From contig CAMXCT020001708.1 of assembly GCA_947184155.2 (NCBI GenBank), positions 62,001 to 126,000 on the forward strand: a DNA stretch of 64,000 nucleotides. Direction: 5' to 3'. Source of the stretch: Cladocopium goreaui. Its lineage: Eukaryota > Sar > Dinophyceae > Suessiales > Symbiodiniaceae. The notes under the pieces were generated by a model. The model had not been told where the DNA came from. It saw nothing but the letters and a program-made list of their open reading frames with translations, and ran no database searches. Both the position numbers and the translations under genes were made by a program. Positions 22,167 through 34,800 of the stretch are shown here, piece by piece; the first letter of the stretch is position 1, and each line of letters opens with the position of its first letter.

Positions 22167-24370
22167 ATGCCGGTTGCTGAAGCAGCTCTTTTCACCGGCT
22201 TTGCCCACTCGTTGTGGTCTTACAACCGGGAGAACTGGCAATGGGACTGGCAAGTGCAACAAGCTTGCGAGTTCCAAAGGCAAAATATGGCCGTGAGCCG
22301 TTACAGCTTGTTTCGTGAGGACATCCGGGACCTTGCAGCTCTCACCGTGAACAAGATGGACAGCTATCTCATTGTGAATACTCTGAAGCTTGGTTTCATC
22401 GTCACCATTTTCTTGAACTACGACCGAACTGATGGTCCGCAACATCCAGGATACATGGAACGGCAGGTGACGCTGTTGTTCTCAGTTTGTTTCTTGACCG
22501 CCTTCCTATTCCTACTGATATCCATTTGGCTCTCCATGCACGCCTCTATTGTGGCCCAATCCTTCACCACCAAGATGCTCCTCCAAGCGGCGCGGATTCC
22601 GGTGGCCACAGATCAGCAGATTAGCTCGGCGGTGCCAGCAGCCAAGGCCTATGAGACGAATCTGGATGATGCTTTCCGATTGCCCCTGCAGGGCACCATG
22701 GGCACGACCTGGACTGGGAAGCGGCCAGGACCACTCGGACCACAGGCTGGGCCACAGGGAGCGCCTGGTCCCAGGGTGTCACCTGTGCCCTGGGCTCCTC
22801 CAAGTCCACCAAGTGAAGGGAGGGATCCGCCCAGTTTTCCCATCCGCTTGCCGGAACAGTCAGCGCAAGGTGCTACCAGTGAAGAGCTGGATGCGAATCC
22901 ACACTTGAAATTCTATTCCTTCCTGATGCGCAACTGGCAGACCTTTGATTTGTACAGCAAAGTCTGCATGTCGATTGGGACTAGCACTTTACTGTCAGGG
23001 ATTGCATATTATGCAACCTTCTTCAGCCGCAGCAGCAGTGAGGAACTGGATCCCTTTGCTTCTGGCTGGTTTTGTTTCGGTTTCATGTCTGTACTGGCAT
23101 GGTGGTCTGTGACCATTGATGTCGTACTCCAGCGGGTCGAGCATGCCGCCTGGGCCATTGTATCATTATCTGGTCCCATCACTGCCGCAGCTGGAATCAC
23201 CCTGAACCAGCAGAACCTCATGATCTTGGCCTCGTTTCTGCAAGGCTGTTGGGTTTGGTTTCTCTGTGGCTCCGCCTTGGCCTTGCGCAACGGATTGCCG
23301 CGACGCTGGCGGGCCTCGTTGTACATCGACATTTTGAACCCCTTCGCCTCCAACAGCTGTGTAGCTGGGAGCTTGGCTCCATCCAGAAACTTATCCAGGG
23401 CACCTCCGCCTGCAGCTGCAGCTGCTGCCAGTCAACTGCTACAATGCCTCGAGGCACTGCTGAAAGAACATGTGGCAAGCCAATTGGAAGAAGAAGTGTT
23501 GGAACAGGTCCGCGGGAGCAAAAATCGCTTGCAAGAAGTCTTGGAACAGGTTGGATGGACTGATGTGTCTAGATCCAGCTTGACGAAAGGGAGTGGAAAG
23601 GGTGTTTTCCGGACTCTCTCCGAAGGATCTTCACCAAGACCAGGTGTGGCAGGTCCTCATGACACTGGCTTTTGGCTTCTCCAACGAGAAGAATCTGATG
23701 CCTCAAGTCATCGTATTTGGGTCAGCTTGGATCAAAATTCCTCCCATGCTTGTCTCTTCCTGCGGCGGCACAAAGGCTACGAGACAAGCGTGGGAGAACT
23801 GATGGAGACAGCAGCAGTGCTACTGCGGGTCCTGAAACCCTCCAGATTGTCGTCGTGGACCTCACGGGACGCCGGACGCTTGGCCGCCTATGGGGGTTCA
23901 CCTGATGCTGCAGCCAGCCTCAAGGCCTTTGAAGCGCAGTTCAGGACCAAAGGTCAGGCCGCCAAAAGCAGCATGGGCCAATCAGCCCGTCGCTTTTTTC
24001 AGGCGAGTTCAGCAGTGGTGGGGGTGGCATGGCTTCTGGCACCAATTACCAGTGCAATTATCAACAGTCAGCCGAGTCACGCAAGTGAAACACAAGCAAC
24101 CCCACCCATACGTGGGAGGGATTGCCTTCAAATTGACAAACTGTTTGATGTGAAGCTACCGCGATCTTGGTTCGCTCCAACTTCCGCCAGTTGCAGTACT
24201 GATGCAAAGAACATCGCAGTGACGGACGGAATCCGAGCTTTTGTGACCGGGCCCAACATCTCTGAAATGGTTCGCTGGCAAGAGCCCCAGTCTTTCTGCG
24301 AAGGAACTGCTGTAACAGCAGTAGCACTGTCCTCTAAAGGAGAAGTCTTTGTGGCCAGACTCTCGGCTGG
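22167..24370 (+). CDS. Exon 1: seven hydrophobic segments plus cytosolic region
   Basis: The start GCCGCCATGCCG has a strong initiation context. Hydrophobic segments lie near residues 67-86, 101-124, 264-286, 300-321, 327-346, 351-374 and 614-633. Between the second and third is a Gly/Pro-rich loop (about 176-226: GPLGPQAGPQGAPGPRVSP). Residues 415-465 are helical. After the last hydrophobic segment the protein turns into short beta-strand-like repeats (AVTDGIRAFVTGPNISEMVR, then VTAVALSSKGEVFVARL). The paired-helix layout around a loop is vaguely Orai-like, but I see no diagnostic residue. The open frame continues to 24377; a GT at 24371 is the likely donor. Confidence 0.65.
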
Positions 24371-25637
24371 GTTTTGATATGTTTTGATCTCCCATTTCCA
24401 GGAGTTTACGGAAATAAATCAAATCCTCAACCCAAATGATCTGGATAAATTCCGGACCTCTTGGATCCCCAAAAAGATCAAGTTTGAGTACAGAAACCAT
24501 ACCACGGATTTGGATGGATTTGGTTATTATGTGTTATTCTTGCCTGACTTTTTGTCGATCCGGATGAATCCCATGAGGCCTCATCACTGACTCATCAGCT
24601 AAGGAGAAAATGATTGCCACCTTTGGCCAGCAGACACTGAGTGCAAACGCTCGCCATTGGATGCTCCACAGGCTCAGTTACAGTCAGCAGCACTGGATGG
24701 TGCACAAGGCTCGAGGGATGGGCATAAGATTTTAGGTATGTTCTGGGCTTCCCTTTGGATTGGTAAGTTGGTCAGCGGTTTCATTTGCTCCCATCGAGAT
24801 TGGACATGATTGGACATGGAATGACAGAGACATCATAGGCGAACCAGATAAGGCCGTCCATTGAAAATGTGTGGTTTCTCCTTTTTTTATTTAAGGGCTG
24901 CCGCCCCTGCCGCCGACCCCGGAGAAAAAAAAGAGGTTTGCGCTGTGTTTTCACACAGCTCAAGTGCGGTGATAGATGCAGATTCTACTCGTTGCCTTTT
25001 AGCATAGCTGAACTTTTGAAAAAGGCGGGAGATGTAAGAAATTAGTGAGTATCTATATGTATGTGTACACCCTATGTGCCACAACTTGAATTTAGTCGGC
25101 CTCATTTTCTTGTCCGAGATGAACTCAGAGTGTGTTTCTTAGATAACTTCACAGGTTGAGGTGTGTTTCGTAGCATTCCCTATGAACAGTATTGGTGCAC
25201 AGTTCAAGTTCTTGTATAGGAGGGTGTGGTTTCAACTTTAAAGGGCACTTGCTGTTCCAGTAGTGGCACAAACTGTTTGCTGTTTTGTTTACCATCATGA
25301 CAGTGTCCAACTTCCATTCATGCCATGCTGGACCGCAGCACCATTCGCAGTTGTTTCGTGTCGAAAACGGTAGCCTCCGTCCGACCATGCGGTATGCGCA
25401 CACATGCCCAACTTGCGGAACTTGTGTCCACAGCAGCAAAGAAGCGGGGCGAATTCAGAGCAAGCATAAGCAACCGAATGGTCGCGCGTGCCCGCAGACA
25501 GAGTGGCAAACGAGCTGAGGAATAAGGTGCAGTTTCCTTCAGCGCCCGGTTTTTGTTCTACTTGTTCTTCTTCTTGTTGCTGTTGTTGTTGTTGTTGCTG
25601 TTGCTGTTGCTGTTGGTGTTGTTGTTGTTGTTGTTGC

Positions 25638-25721
<84 letters not shown>

Positions 25722-25779
25722 GTTGTTTGTGTTGGTTGTTGGTTGTTGGTTGTTGGTTGTTGGTTGTTGGTTGTTGTGG

Positions 25780-25850
<71 letters not shown>

Positions 25851-28800
25851 GTGTTGTTGTTGTTGTTGTTGGTGTTGGTGTTGGTGTTGGTGTTGGTGTT
25901 GGTGTTGTTGTTGTTGCTGCTGCTACTGCTGCTGATGATGAAGAAGTGCTGCGCTGCTCCTGCTGCGGCTGCGGCTGCTGTTGATCCTGTTGCTCCTGTT
26001 GCTGCTGCTGCTCTTCCTCCCGAAGCTGAAAACGCGCCCTGCCGGCCGGACAGGGAAACACAGTGGCCCTGAAGGACGGAACAGTGCCAAAATCGAGCCC
26101 AAAAACTGCCTAAAGTTCCTTCTGAAACCCTAGAAAAACAATAGTTTTCGACCAGTTTTTTGTACCACTTTTTGTAAAATGAGACATAGAACCCTCCTGC
26201 TGCTCCTGTTGCTGCTGCTGCTCTTCCTCCCGAAGCTCAAAACGCACCCTGCCGGACAGGGAAACACAGTGGCCCTGAAGGACGGAACAGCGCCAAAATC
26301 GAGCCCAAAAACTGCCTAACGTCCCTTCTGAAACCCTAGAAAAACAATAGTTTTCGACCATTTTTTGTACCGCTGTTTGTACAATGAGACATAGTGAGAC
26401 ATAGAACCCTCCTGCTGCTCCTGTTGCTGCTGCTGCTCTTCCTCCCGAAGCTGAAAACGCACGCTGCCGGACAGGGAAACACAGTGGCCCTGAAGGACGG
26501 AACGGCGCCAAAATCGAGCCCAAAAACTGCCTAACGTCCCTTCTGAAACCCTAGAAAAACAATAGTTTTCGACCAGTTTTGTACCGCTGTTTGTACAATG
26601 AGACATAGTGAGACATAGAACCCTCCTGCTGCTCCTGTTGCTGCTGCTGCTCTTCCTCCCGAAGCTGAAAACGGACGCTGCCGGACAGGGAAACACAGTG
26701 GCCCTGAAGGACGGAACAGCGCCAAAATCGAGCCCCAAAACTGCCTAACGTCCCTTCTGAAACCCTAGAAAAACAATAGTTTTCGACCATTTTTTGTACC
26801 GCTGTTTGTACAATGAGACATAGTGAGACATAGAACCCTCCTGCTGCTCCTGTTGCTGCTGCTGCTCTTCCTCCCGAAGCTGAAAAAGCACGCTGCCGGA
26901 CAGGGAAACACAGTGGCCCCGAAGGACGGAACGGCGCCAAAATCGAGCCCAAAAACTGCCTAACGTCCCTTCTGAAACCCTAGAAAAACAATAGTTTTCG
27001 ACCATTTTTTGTGCCGCTGTTTGTACAATGAGACATAGTGAGACATAGAACCCTCCTGCTGCTCCTGTTGCTGCTGCTACTCTTCCTCCCGAAGCTGAAA
27101 ACGCACGCTGCCGGACAGGGAAACACAGTGGCCCTGAAGGACGGAACGGCGCCAAAATCGAGCCCAAAAACTGCCTAACGTCCCTTCTGAAACCCTAGAA
27201 AAACAATAGTTTTCGACTATTTTTTGTACCGCTGTTTGTACAATGAGACATAGTGAGACATAGAACCCTCCTGCTGCTCCTGTTGCTGCTGCTGCTCTTC
27301 CTCCCGAAGCTGAAAACGCACGCTGCCGGACAGGGAAACACAGTGGCCCTGAAGGACGGAACAGCGCCAACATCGAGCCCAAAAACTGCCTAACGTCCCT
27401 TCTGAACCCCTAGAAAAACAATAGTTTTCGACCATTTTTTGTACCGCTGTTTGTACAATGAGACATAGTGAGACATAGAACCCTCCTGCCTGTTGCTGCT
27501 GCTGCTCTTCCTCCCGAAGCTGAAAACGCACCCTGCCGGACAGGGAAACACAGTGGCCCTGAAGGACGGAACAGCGCCAAAATCGAGCCCAAAAACTGCC
27601 TAACGTCCCTTCTGAAACCCTAGAAAAACAATAGTTTTCGACAATTTTTTGTACCGCTGTTTGTACAATGAGACATAGTGAGACATAGAACCCTCCTGCT
27701 GCTCCTGTTGCTGCTGCTGCTCTTCCTCCCGAAGCTGAAAACGCACCCTGCCGGACGTGGCCCTGAAGGACGGAGCAGCGCCAAAATCGAGCCCAAAAAC
27801 TGCCTAACGTCCCTTCTGAAACCCTAGCAAAACAATAGTTTTCGACAATTTTTTGTACCGCTGTTTGTACAATGAGACATAGTGAGACATAGAACCCTCC
27901 TGCTGCTCCTGTTGCTGCTGCTGCTCTTCCTCCCGAAGCTGAGAACGCACGCTGCCGGACAGGGAAACACAGTGGCCCTGAAGGACGGAACGGCGCCAAA
28001 ATCGAGCCCAAAAACTGCCTAACGTCCCTTCTGAAACCCTAGAAAAACAATAGTTTTCGACCATTTTTTGTACCGCTGTTTGTACAATGAGACATAGTGA
28101 GACATAGAACCCTCCTGCTGCTCCTGTTGCTGCTGCTGCTCTTCCTCCCGAAGCTGAAAACGCACGCTGCCGGACAGGGAAACACAGTGGCCCTGAAGGA
28201 CGGAACGGCGCCAAAATCGAGCCCAAAAACTGCCTAACGTCCCTTCTGAAACCCTAGAAAAACAATAGTTTTCGACCATTTTTTGTACCGCTGTTTGTAC
28301 AATGAGACATAGTGAGACATAGAACCCTCCTGCTGCTCCTGTTGCTGCTGCTGCTCTTCCTCCCGAAGCTGAAAACGCACGCTGCCGGACAGGGAAACAC
28401 AGTGGCCCTGAAGGACGGAACGGCGCCAAAATCGAGCCCAAAAACTGCCTAACGTCCCTTCTGAAACCCTAGAAAAACAATAGTTTTCGACCAGTTTTTG
28501 TACCGCTGTTTGTACAATGAGACATAGTGAGACATAGAACCCTCCTGCTGCTCCTGTTGCTGCTGCTGCTCTTCCTCCCGAAGCTGAAAACGCACGCTGC
28601 CGGACAGGGAAACACAGTGGCCCTGAAGGACGGAACGGCGCCAAAATCGAGCCCAAAAACTGCCTAACGTCCCTTCTGAAACCCTAGAAAAACAATAGTT
28701 TTCGACCATTTTTTGTACCGCTGTTTGTACAATGAGACATAGTGAGACATAGAACCCTCCTGCTGCTCCTGTTGCTGCTGCTGCTCTTCCTCCCGAAGCT

Positions 28801-31800
28801 GAAAACGCACGCTGCCGGACAGGGAAACACAGTGGCCCTGAAGGACGGAACGGCGCCAAAATCGAGCCCAAAAACTGCCTAACGTCCCTTCTGAAACCCT
28901 AGAAAAACAATAGTTTTCGACAATTTTTTGTACCGCTGTTTGTGCAATGAGACATAGTGAGACATAGAACCCTCCTGCTGCTCCTGTTGCTGCTGCTGCT
29001 CTTCCTCCCGAAGCTGAAAACGCACGCTGCCGGACAGGGAAACACAGTGGCCCTGAAGGACGGAACAGCGCCAAAATCGAGCCCAAAAACTGCCTAACGT
29101 CCCTTCTGAAACCCTAGAAAAACAATAGTTTTCGACCATTTTTTGTACCGCTGTTTGTACAATGAGACATATAGAACCCTCCTGCTGCTCCTGTTGCTGC
29201 TGCTGCTCTTCCTCCCCTGCCGGACAGGGAAACACAGTGGCCCTGAAGGACGGAACAGCGCCAAAATCGAGCCCAAAAACTGCCTAACGTCCCTTCTGAA
29301 ACCCTAGAAAAACAATAGTTTTCGACCATTTTTTGTACCGCTGTTTGTACAATGAGACATAGTGAGACATAGAACCCTCCTGCTGCTCCTGTTGCTGCTG
29401 CTGCTCTTCCTCCCGAAGCTGAAAACGCACGCTGCCGGACAGGGAAACACAGTGGCCCTGAAGGACGGAACGGCGCCAAAATCGAGCCCAAAAACTGCCT
29501 AACGTCCCTTCTGAAACCCTAGAAAAACAATAGTTTTCGACCATTTTTTGTACCGCTGTTTGTACAATGAGACATAGTGAGACATAGAACCCTCCTGCTG
29601 CTCCTGTTGCTGCTGCTGCTCTTCCTCCCGAAGCTGAAAACGCACGCTGCCGGACAGGGAAACACAGTGGCCCTGAAGGACGGAACAGCGCCAAAATCGA
29701 GCCCAAAAACTGCCTAACGTCCCTTCTGAAACCCTAGAAAAACAATAGTTTTCGACCAGTTTTTGTACCGCTGTTTGTACAATGAGACATAGTGAGACAT
29801 AGAACCCTCCTGCTGCTAAGATGAAAACGCACGCTGCCGGACAGGGAAACACAGTGGCCCTGAAGGACGGAACGGCGCCAAAATCGAGCCCAAAAACTGC
29901 CTAACGTCCCTTCTGAAACCCTAGAAAAACAATAGTTTTCGATAGTTTTCGACTATTTTTTGTACCGTTGTTTGTACAATGAGACATAGTGAGACATAGA
30001 ACCCGCCTGCTGCTCCTGTTGCTGCTGCTGCTCTTCCTCCCGAAGCTGAGAACGCACGCTGCCGGACAGGGAAACACAGTGGCCCTGAAGGACGGAACGG
30101 CGCCAAAATCGACCCAAAAACTGCCTAACGTCCCTCCTGAAACCCTAGAAAAACAATAGTTTTCGACCAGTTTTTGTACTGCTGTTTGTACAATGAGACA
30201 TAGTGAGACATAGAACCCTCCTGCTGCTCCTGTTGCTGCTGCTGCTCTTCCTCCCGAAGCTGAAAACGCACGCTGCCGGACAGGGAAACACAGTGGCCCT
30301 GAAGGACGGAACGGCGCCAAAATCGAGCCCCAAAAACTGCCTAACGTCCCTTCTGAAACCCTAGAAAAACAATAGTTTTTCGACCAGTTTTTGTACCACT
30401 GTTTGTACAATGAGACATAGAACCCTCCTGCTGCTCCTGTTGCTGCTGCTGCTCTTCCTCCCGAGGCTGAAAACGCACCCGCCGGACAGGGAAACACAGT
30501 GGCCCTGAAGGACGGAACAGCGCCAAATCGACCCAAAAACTGCCTAACGTCCCTTCTGAAACCCTAGAAAAACAATAGTTTTCGACCAGTTTTTATACCA
30601 CTGTTGTACAATGAAACATATGAGACATAGAACCCTCCTGCTGCTCCTGTTGCTGCTGCTGCTCTTCCTCCCGAAGCTGAAAAAGCACGCTGCCGGACAG
30701 GGAAACACAGTGGCCCTGAAGGACGGAACGGCGCCAACATCGAGCCCAAAAACTGCCTAACGTCCCTTCTGAAACCCTAGAAAAACAATAGTTTTCGACC
30801 ATTTTTTGTACATCTGTTTGTACAATGAGACATAGTGAGACATAGAACCCTCCTGCTGCTCCTGTTGCTGCTGCTGCTCTTCCTCCCGAAGCTGAAAAAG
30901 CACGCTGCCGGACAGGGAAACACAGTGGCCCTGAAGGACGGAACAGCGCCAACATCGAGCCCAAAAACTGCCTAACGTCCCTTCTGAACCCCTAGAAAAA
31001 CAATAGTTTTCGACTATTTTTTGTACCGCTGTTTGTACAATGAGACATAGTGAGACATAGAAACCTCCTGCTGCTCCTGTTGCTGCTGCTGCTCTTCCTC
31101 CCGAAGCTGAAAACGCACGCTGCCGGACAGGGAAACACAGTGGCCCTGAAGGACGGAACAGCGCCAAAATCGAACCCAAAAACTGCCTAACGTCCCTTCT
31201 GAAACCCTAGAAAAACAATAGTTTTCGACCATTTTTTGTACCGCTGTTTGCACAATGAGACATAGTGAGACATAGAACCCTCCTGCTGCTCCTGTTGCTG
31301 CCGCTCTTCCTCCCGAAGCTGAAAACGCACCCTGCCGAAAAACAATAGTTTTCGACCAGTTTTTGCGCCGCTGTTTGTACAATGGGTTGCGAAACAACAG
31401 CCTCCAAGGCGAGAAACCAACAGCCAGACATCTTTTTCGAAACTCGTAGTCGTAGCCGTAGCCGTAGCCGTAGTCGTAGTCGTAGTAGTAGTAGTAGTAG
31501 TAGTAATAGTAGTAGTAGTAGTAGTGCGACAAGGGTCAAATGTCTTATTCCCTGGCGCGCTCCCCCTTGCGTCTGCCGGGGTCGGCGGATTTGCAGGGTG
31601 TCTAAGAATGGCCAGGTCAGGAATAGTCGGTCTTTCTATTTAGATCCGTTTCTGTTACTCTTGCGGCCTCGATTTGCGCTTTTCTAAGCTGCTAAGCTAT
31701 CGGGATTCTTGGTGACTCTTCTGTGTTTTCCTGCATCTACCATGTTCTTTGCCTTTTTCGACTAGAGGGGGATGGTTTGGCAAGGTGTTGGTCAAGAGTC

Positions 31801-34800
31801 ATGACAGCTTGATCAGGGGAGTGTTGAGATGTGTTGAGGCTGTTCCAGTATAATGAAGTGGGTAAACTGTCACGTTGCAGCTATTCTTTGCTCAAAAAAC
31901 ATGGCTCCGAAGGAACTGACCGAACTAGCGGGAATGAGTTCGCAAGCGGCTCTTCACTCATGTCATATCACTTGAGATTGCTGCGCGGCGTGTCACTTCT
32001 TCTGTTCTTTGGCTCTTCAACCGGGCGCGGTGCTCACCATATCTTTGATTGCTCAGGTGATCCAGCCTGGTCGCTGTTCCAGAGCTCACTTCGAGCAGCT
32101 ACTGATGACGGTGCCATCAGTCTACCCCTGCAGTTGGTGGAAGATGCTCAGGCCATGGTGCATCAATTGGAGGCTATGCCTGGAGCATTGATGCAAGGAG
32201 CGCAGATTTTTTATGAGGACCTCTGCTCCGACAGCAGCACCGGCAGCTTTTGCCTCTATGGTGCGGTGAACGCCTTGTTTGTGGCAGCTGCAGGGCTCCA
32301 TAGTGGAATTGCTGGGGTCAAGACAGCTCCCAACCCAAAACAGGCGCAGGAATACTTGATGATGGCCAATTCGCTTTTAGGTTTGCAGTATTGCTTGGAC
32401 TTCCAGGAGTCAAGTTTGTGGCCAATTCATGCCAATGATATCATCGCCAACATCAACCAAAGTGCCGATGCCTTCCATTTGGCCAGTGGAAGTCCAGAGG
32501 CACCGGCAAGCGCTGCAAGGCCAGGCTCTTCTCTTTACGCCTTGCCAGCAGCCAACTTGGCCAAACAGCTATCCTTGACCCTGCAGTGTTCGGAGGTGAG
32601 ACTAGTAGCAGTGGGCACCCATCCTACACTCACCCTGGAGGCAGTGACGATGCTGAGGGATTTTGCCTTTACCTCGAAGCAAACCGTGAAGTTACTTCAT
32701 ACTTTCGGCATTACCTACAAGTGCGCAGTATTCCCCGAAATGTGTGGGGCAGGTGATGAGAATTCCGAAGATCCCATTGCGGCTCTGATTGGTCGTTTTG
32801 AAGCTCCGCCTCCCTATGAACACTACACGTTGCGCGTCATTACTGATAGGCTGGCAGAAGTTGCTGTTCAACTCGACTTTGACCTCTTGGTGTGCACGAG
32901 TCCGTTTATTGTTTGCAGCCTTTTGCAACAGATGACGCAAAAGCCTTTGTTGGGCTATTTAGGATTGCCTTTGCTGTGGAAACGGCCCACGGACCATTTT
33001 GACAATACGACTGCTCGAGAAAGCTTCTGGGGCTTGCTGAGGTACCTCCTTGGTCGGTCAGATGTAGTGCTGGCAAGCAACAACCCCATCCTTGCAGAGC
33101 AGATGGCATTCCAGGCCAAAGAAGCTAAGAATGTGCCCGTTGTTCATCCTCATGCCAGGTTTACCCAAGCTGTATATGCACCTACTCTTTTGAATGATGT
33201 CTTACTGGTTTCTCGGACGAAGTTTCTATGGGTGACCCTTGGTTGTGCTCTCCGTCGCTTCATGGATGAGACGTATCCCATCAAATTCACCGTGGCCAAT
33301 TCCGATTCGAAGTTGTCCTTCAAAGAGATGGCAGCACATCGGGCAGTGGTGATTATCCCTTGGGAACATGCACTGATGCTGGTTAGGCTGTTTCATTTAT
33401 TGTTTTTTAATGTTTTTTACTTGTCGTCATCATTTGGGAAAAAAACATTCCATTACATTTGAATCCTACCTGGGATGATGCGCCTAATTTACTCCAATAT
33501 GTCGTGTTCATATTTTTTCAGGGAGTGAAGTCGCCAACTAGGATGGCTTTCTTTGAGTTCTACTCCATGTCAATTCCTCTCCTCATGCCTGACGCCTCCT
33601 GGTCCTACCGATTGATCTTTGACGCGGAGGGAAATTTGGGCAGTACACTGCCACTCTACTGGGATGTCAGCCCAGAGTGCGACAGCCAGGTGGGCTGCAA
33701 TCCAACCCATCCCTACCAGCCATTTGCATTTCAGACCTTTCAATCGAGGCGCTATTGGTATCAATACTCTTCCTTTGCGCAATTTCCACACATCCACAGA
33801 TTTACCAGTATTGCCGAGCTGCTGGATCGTTTGGTGCGCGTTGACTTGGCTGAAACCAGCGCTGCAATGAGGGCATTTAACCAACAAAGCTTGTTGCGCA
33901 GCGCAGCGTTTTGGCGAACAGCAGGAAGACGGCTGTTGCCCTTGGCCAAGACCGTCCTGAGCACGGGAGCCATTAGCTGAGCCTCGACACCGCAGTTGCA
34001 TCAGTTGCACAGATCACCGCGATCAGCGTGTGGTGGGAGGATTGTGGGAGGAGATTCTACCAAGGACCAGCCGAAGCAGCGTTTGCACAGCCTCTCTGAA
34101 ATTCAGCAAATCGCTTGGAATGCAGCAAGACCACAAGAGGGTTCGGAGGGCTGTGAGGAACTCCACACCCTTTGCGAAAATGGCTAGGCAGAAGAGTCGT
34201 GTGTGATGCAGTGAGAATGCGGGAGAAAACGAGTCCGATTTAGTGACATGGGGGCAATGTGCACATCAGTGGGATCAACAGTGTTACTAGTGCATGGAGG
34301 GTTTGAGTTCTGAAGATTCTGAAGTAGCACTCGTACCCTGACACAGTTTGACCTGTAGTGCTCTAGACTCTAGACCATCCATACCTTAATAAATCAATAG
34401 CCTAATCAATACCCATGAACAATCATTGATATATTATTAACATTTATTAACATCTATGAACATCATTCAACATCCATCACCAGAAATGTTCAAATTGCCA
34501 CAGGCATCGCCGTGTGGCGTGGGCGCATCGTAATGCTGGAGCCCTCTGGGCGGAGCTGGGCAATGGCTGGGGCGCTGCCGATGCCAAAGCTGGATGCTTT
34601 GAGCCTCGCCTCTTTGATGTCGGGCAGGTGGTTTGATTTTAGGTGAATTTCTACATCTGAAAAATCATCTCATTCTTCTACCTTTCTGAAGGGTCCCTTT
34701 TAAGGATGTTTTTTTGATACTGTTTCGATTCCAGAGTTCAACAGTCTGAAATAATCTGAAATCATCTGAAATGAGTCAATCTCATGCTTTCTGTCATGCT

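Noticed and set aside
24384-24590. + ORF EFTEINQILNPNDLDKFRTS between exons 1 and 2 of the membrane-protein gene
   Set aside because: It follows a plausible acceptor but does not resolve the phase conflict and turns AT-rich and unlike the flanking exons. Kept as intron, with doubt.
25488-26072. Long ORFs of poly-Cys, poly-Val/Leu or poly-Asn/Thr
   Set aside because: They are translations of the (GTT)n tract, open in all frames on both strands.
25981-31383. CRISPR-like array
   Set aside because: Units are directly adjacent with no unique spacers, are 215 bp long, and lie in a eukaryotic intron.
26110-31532. Many near-identical minus-strand ORFs of about 140 codons (MGSILAPFRPSGPLCFPV...)
   Set aside because: They recur once per 215-bp unit and hop frames because the unit is not a multiple of three. 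Low-complexity composition, no start context and no other sign of coding.
31382-31687. Arg-Ser-rich ORF resembling an SR splicing factor
   Set aside because: The RS repeat is exactly the CGTAGT microsatellite and the rest of the frame is not protein-like.
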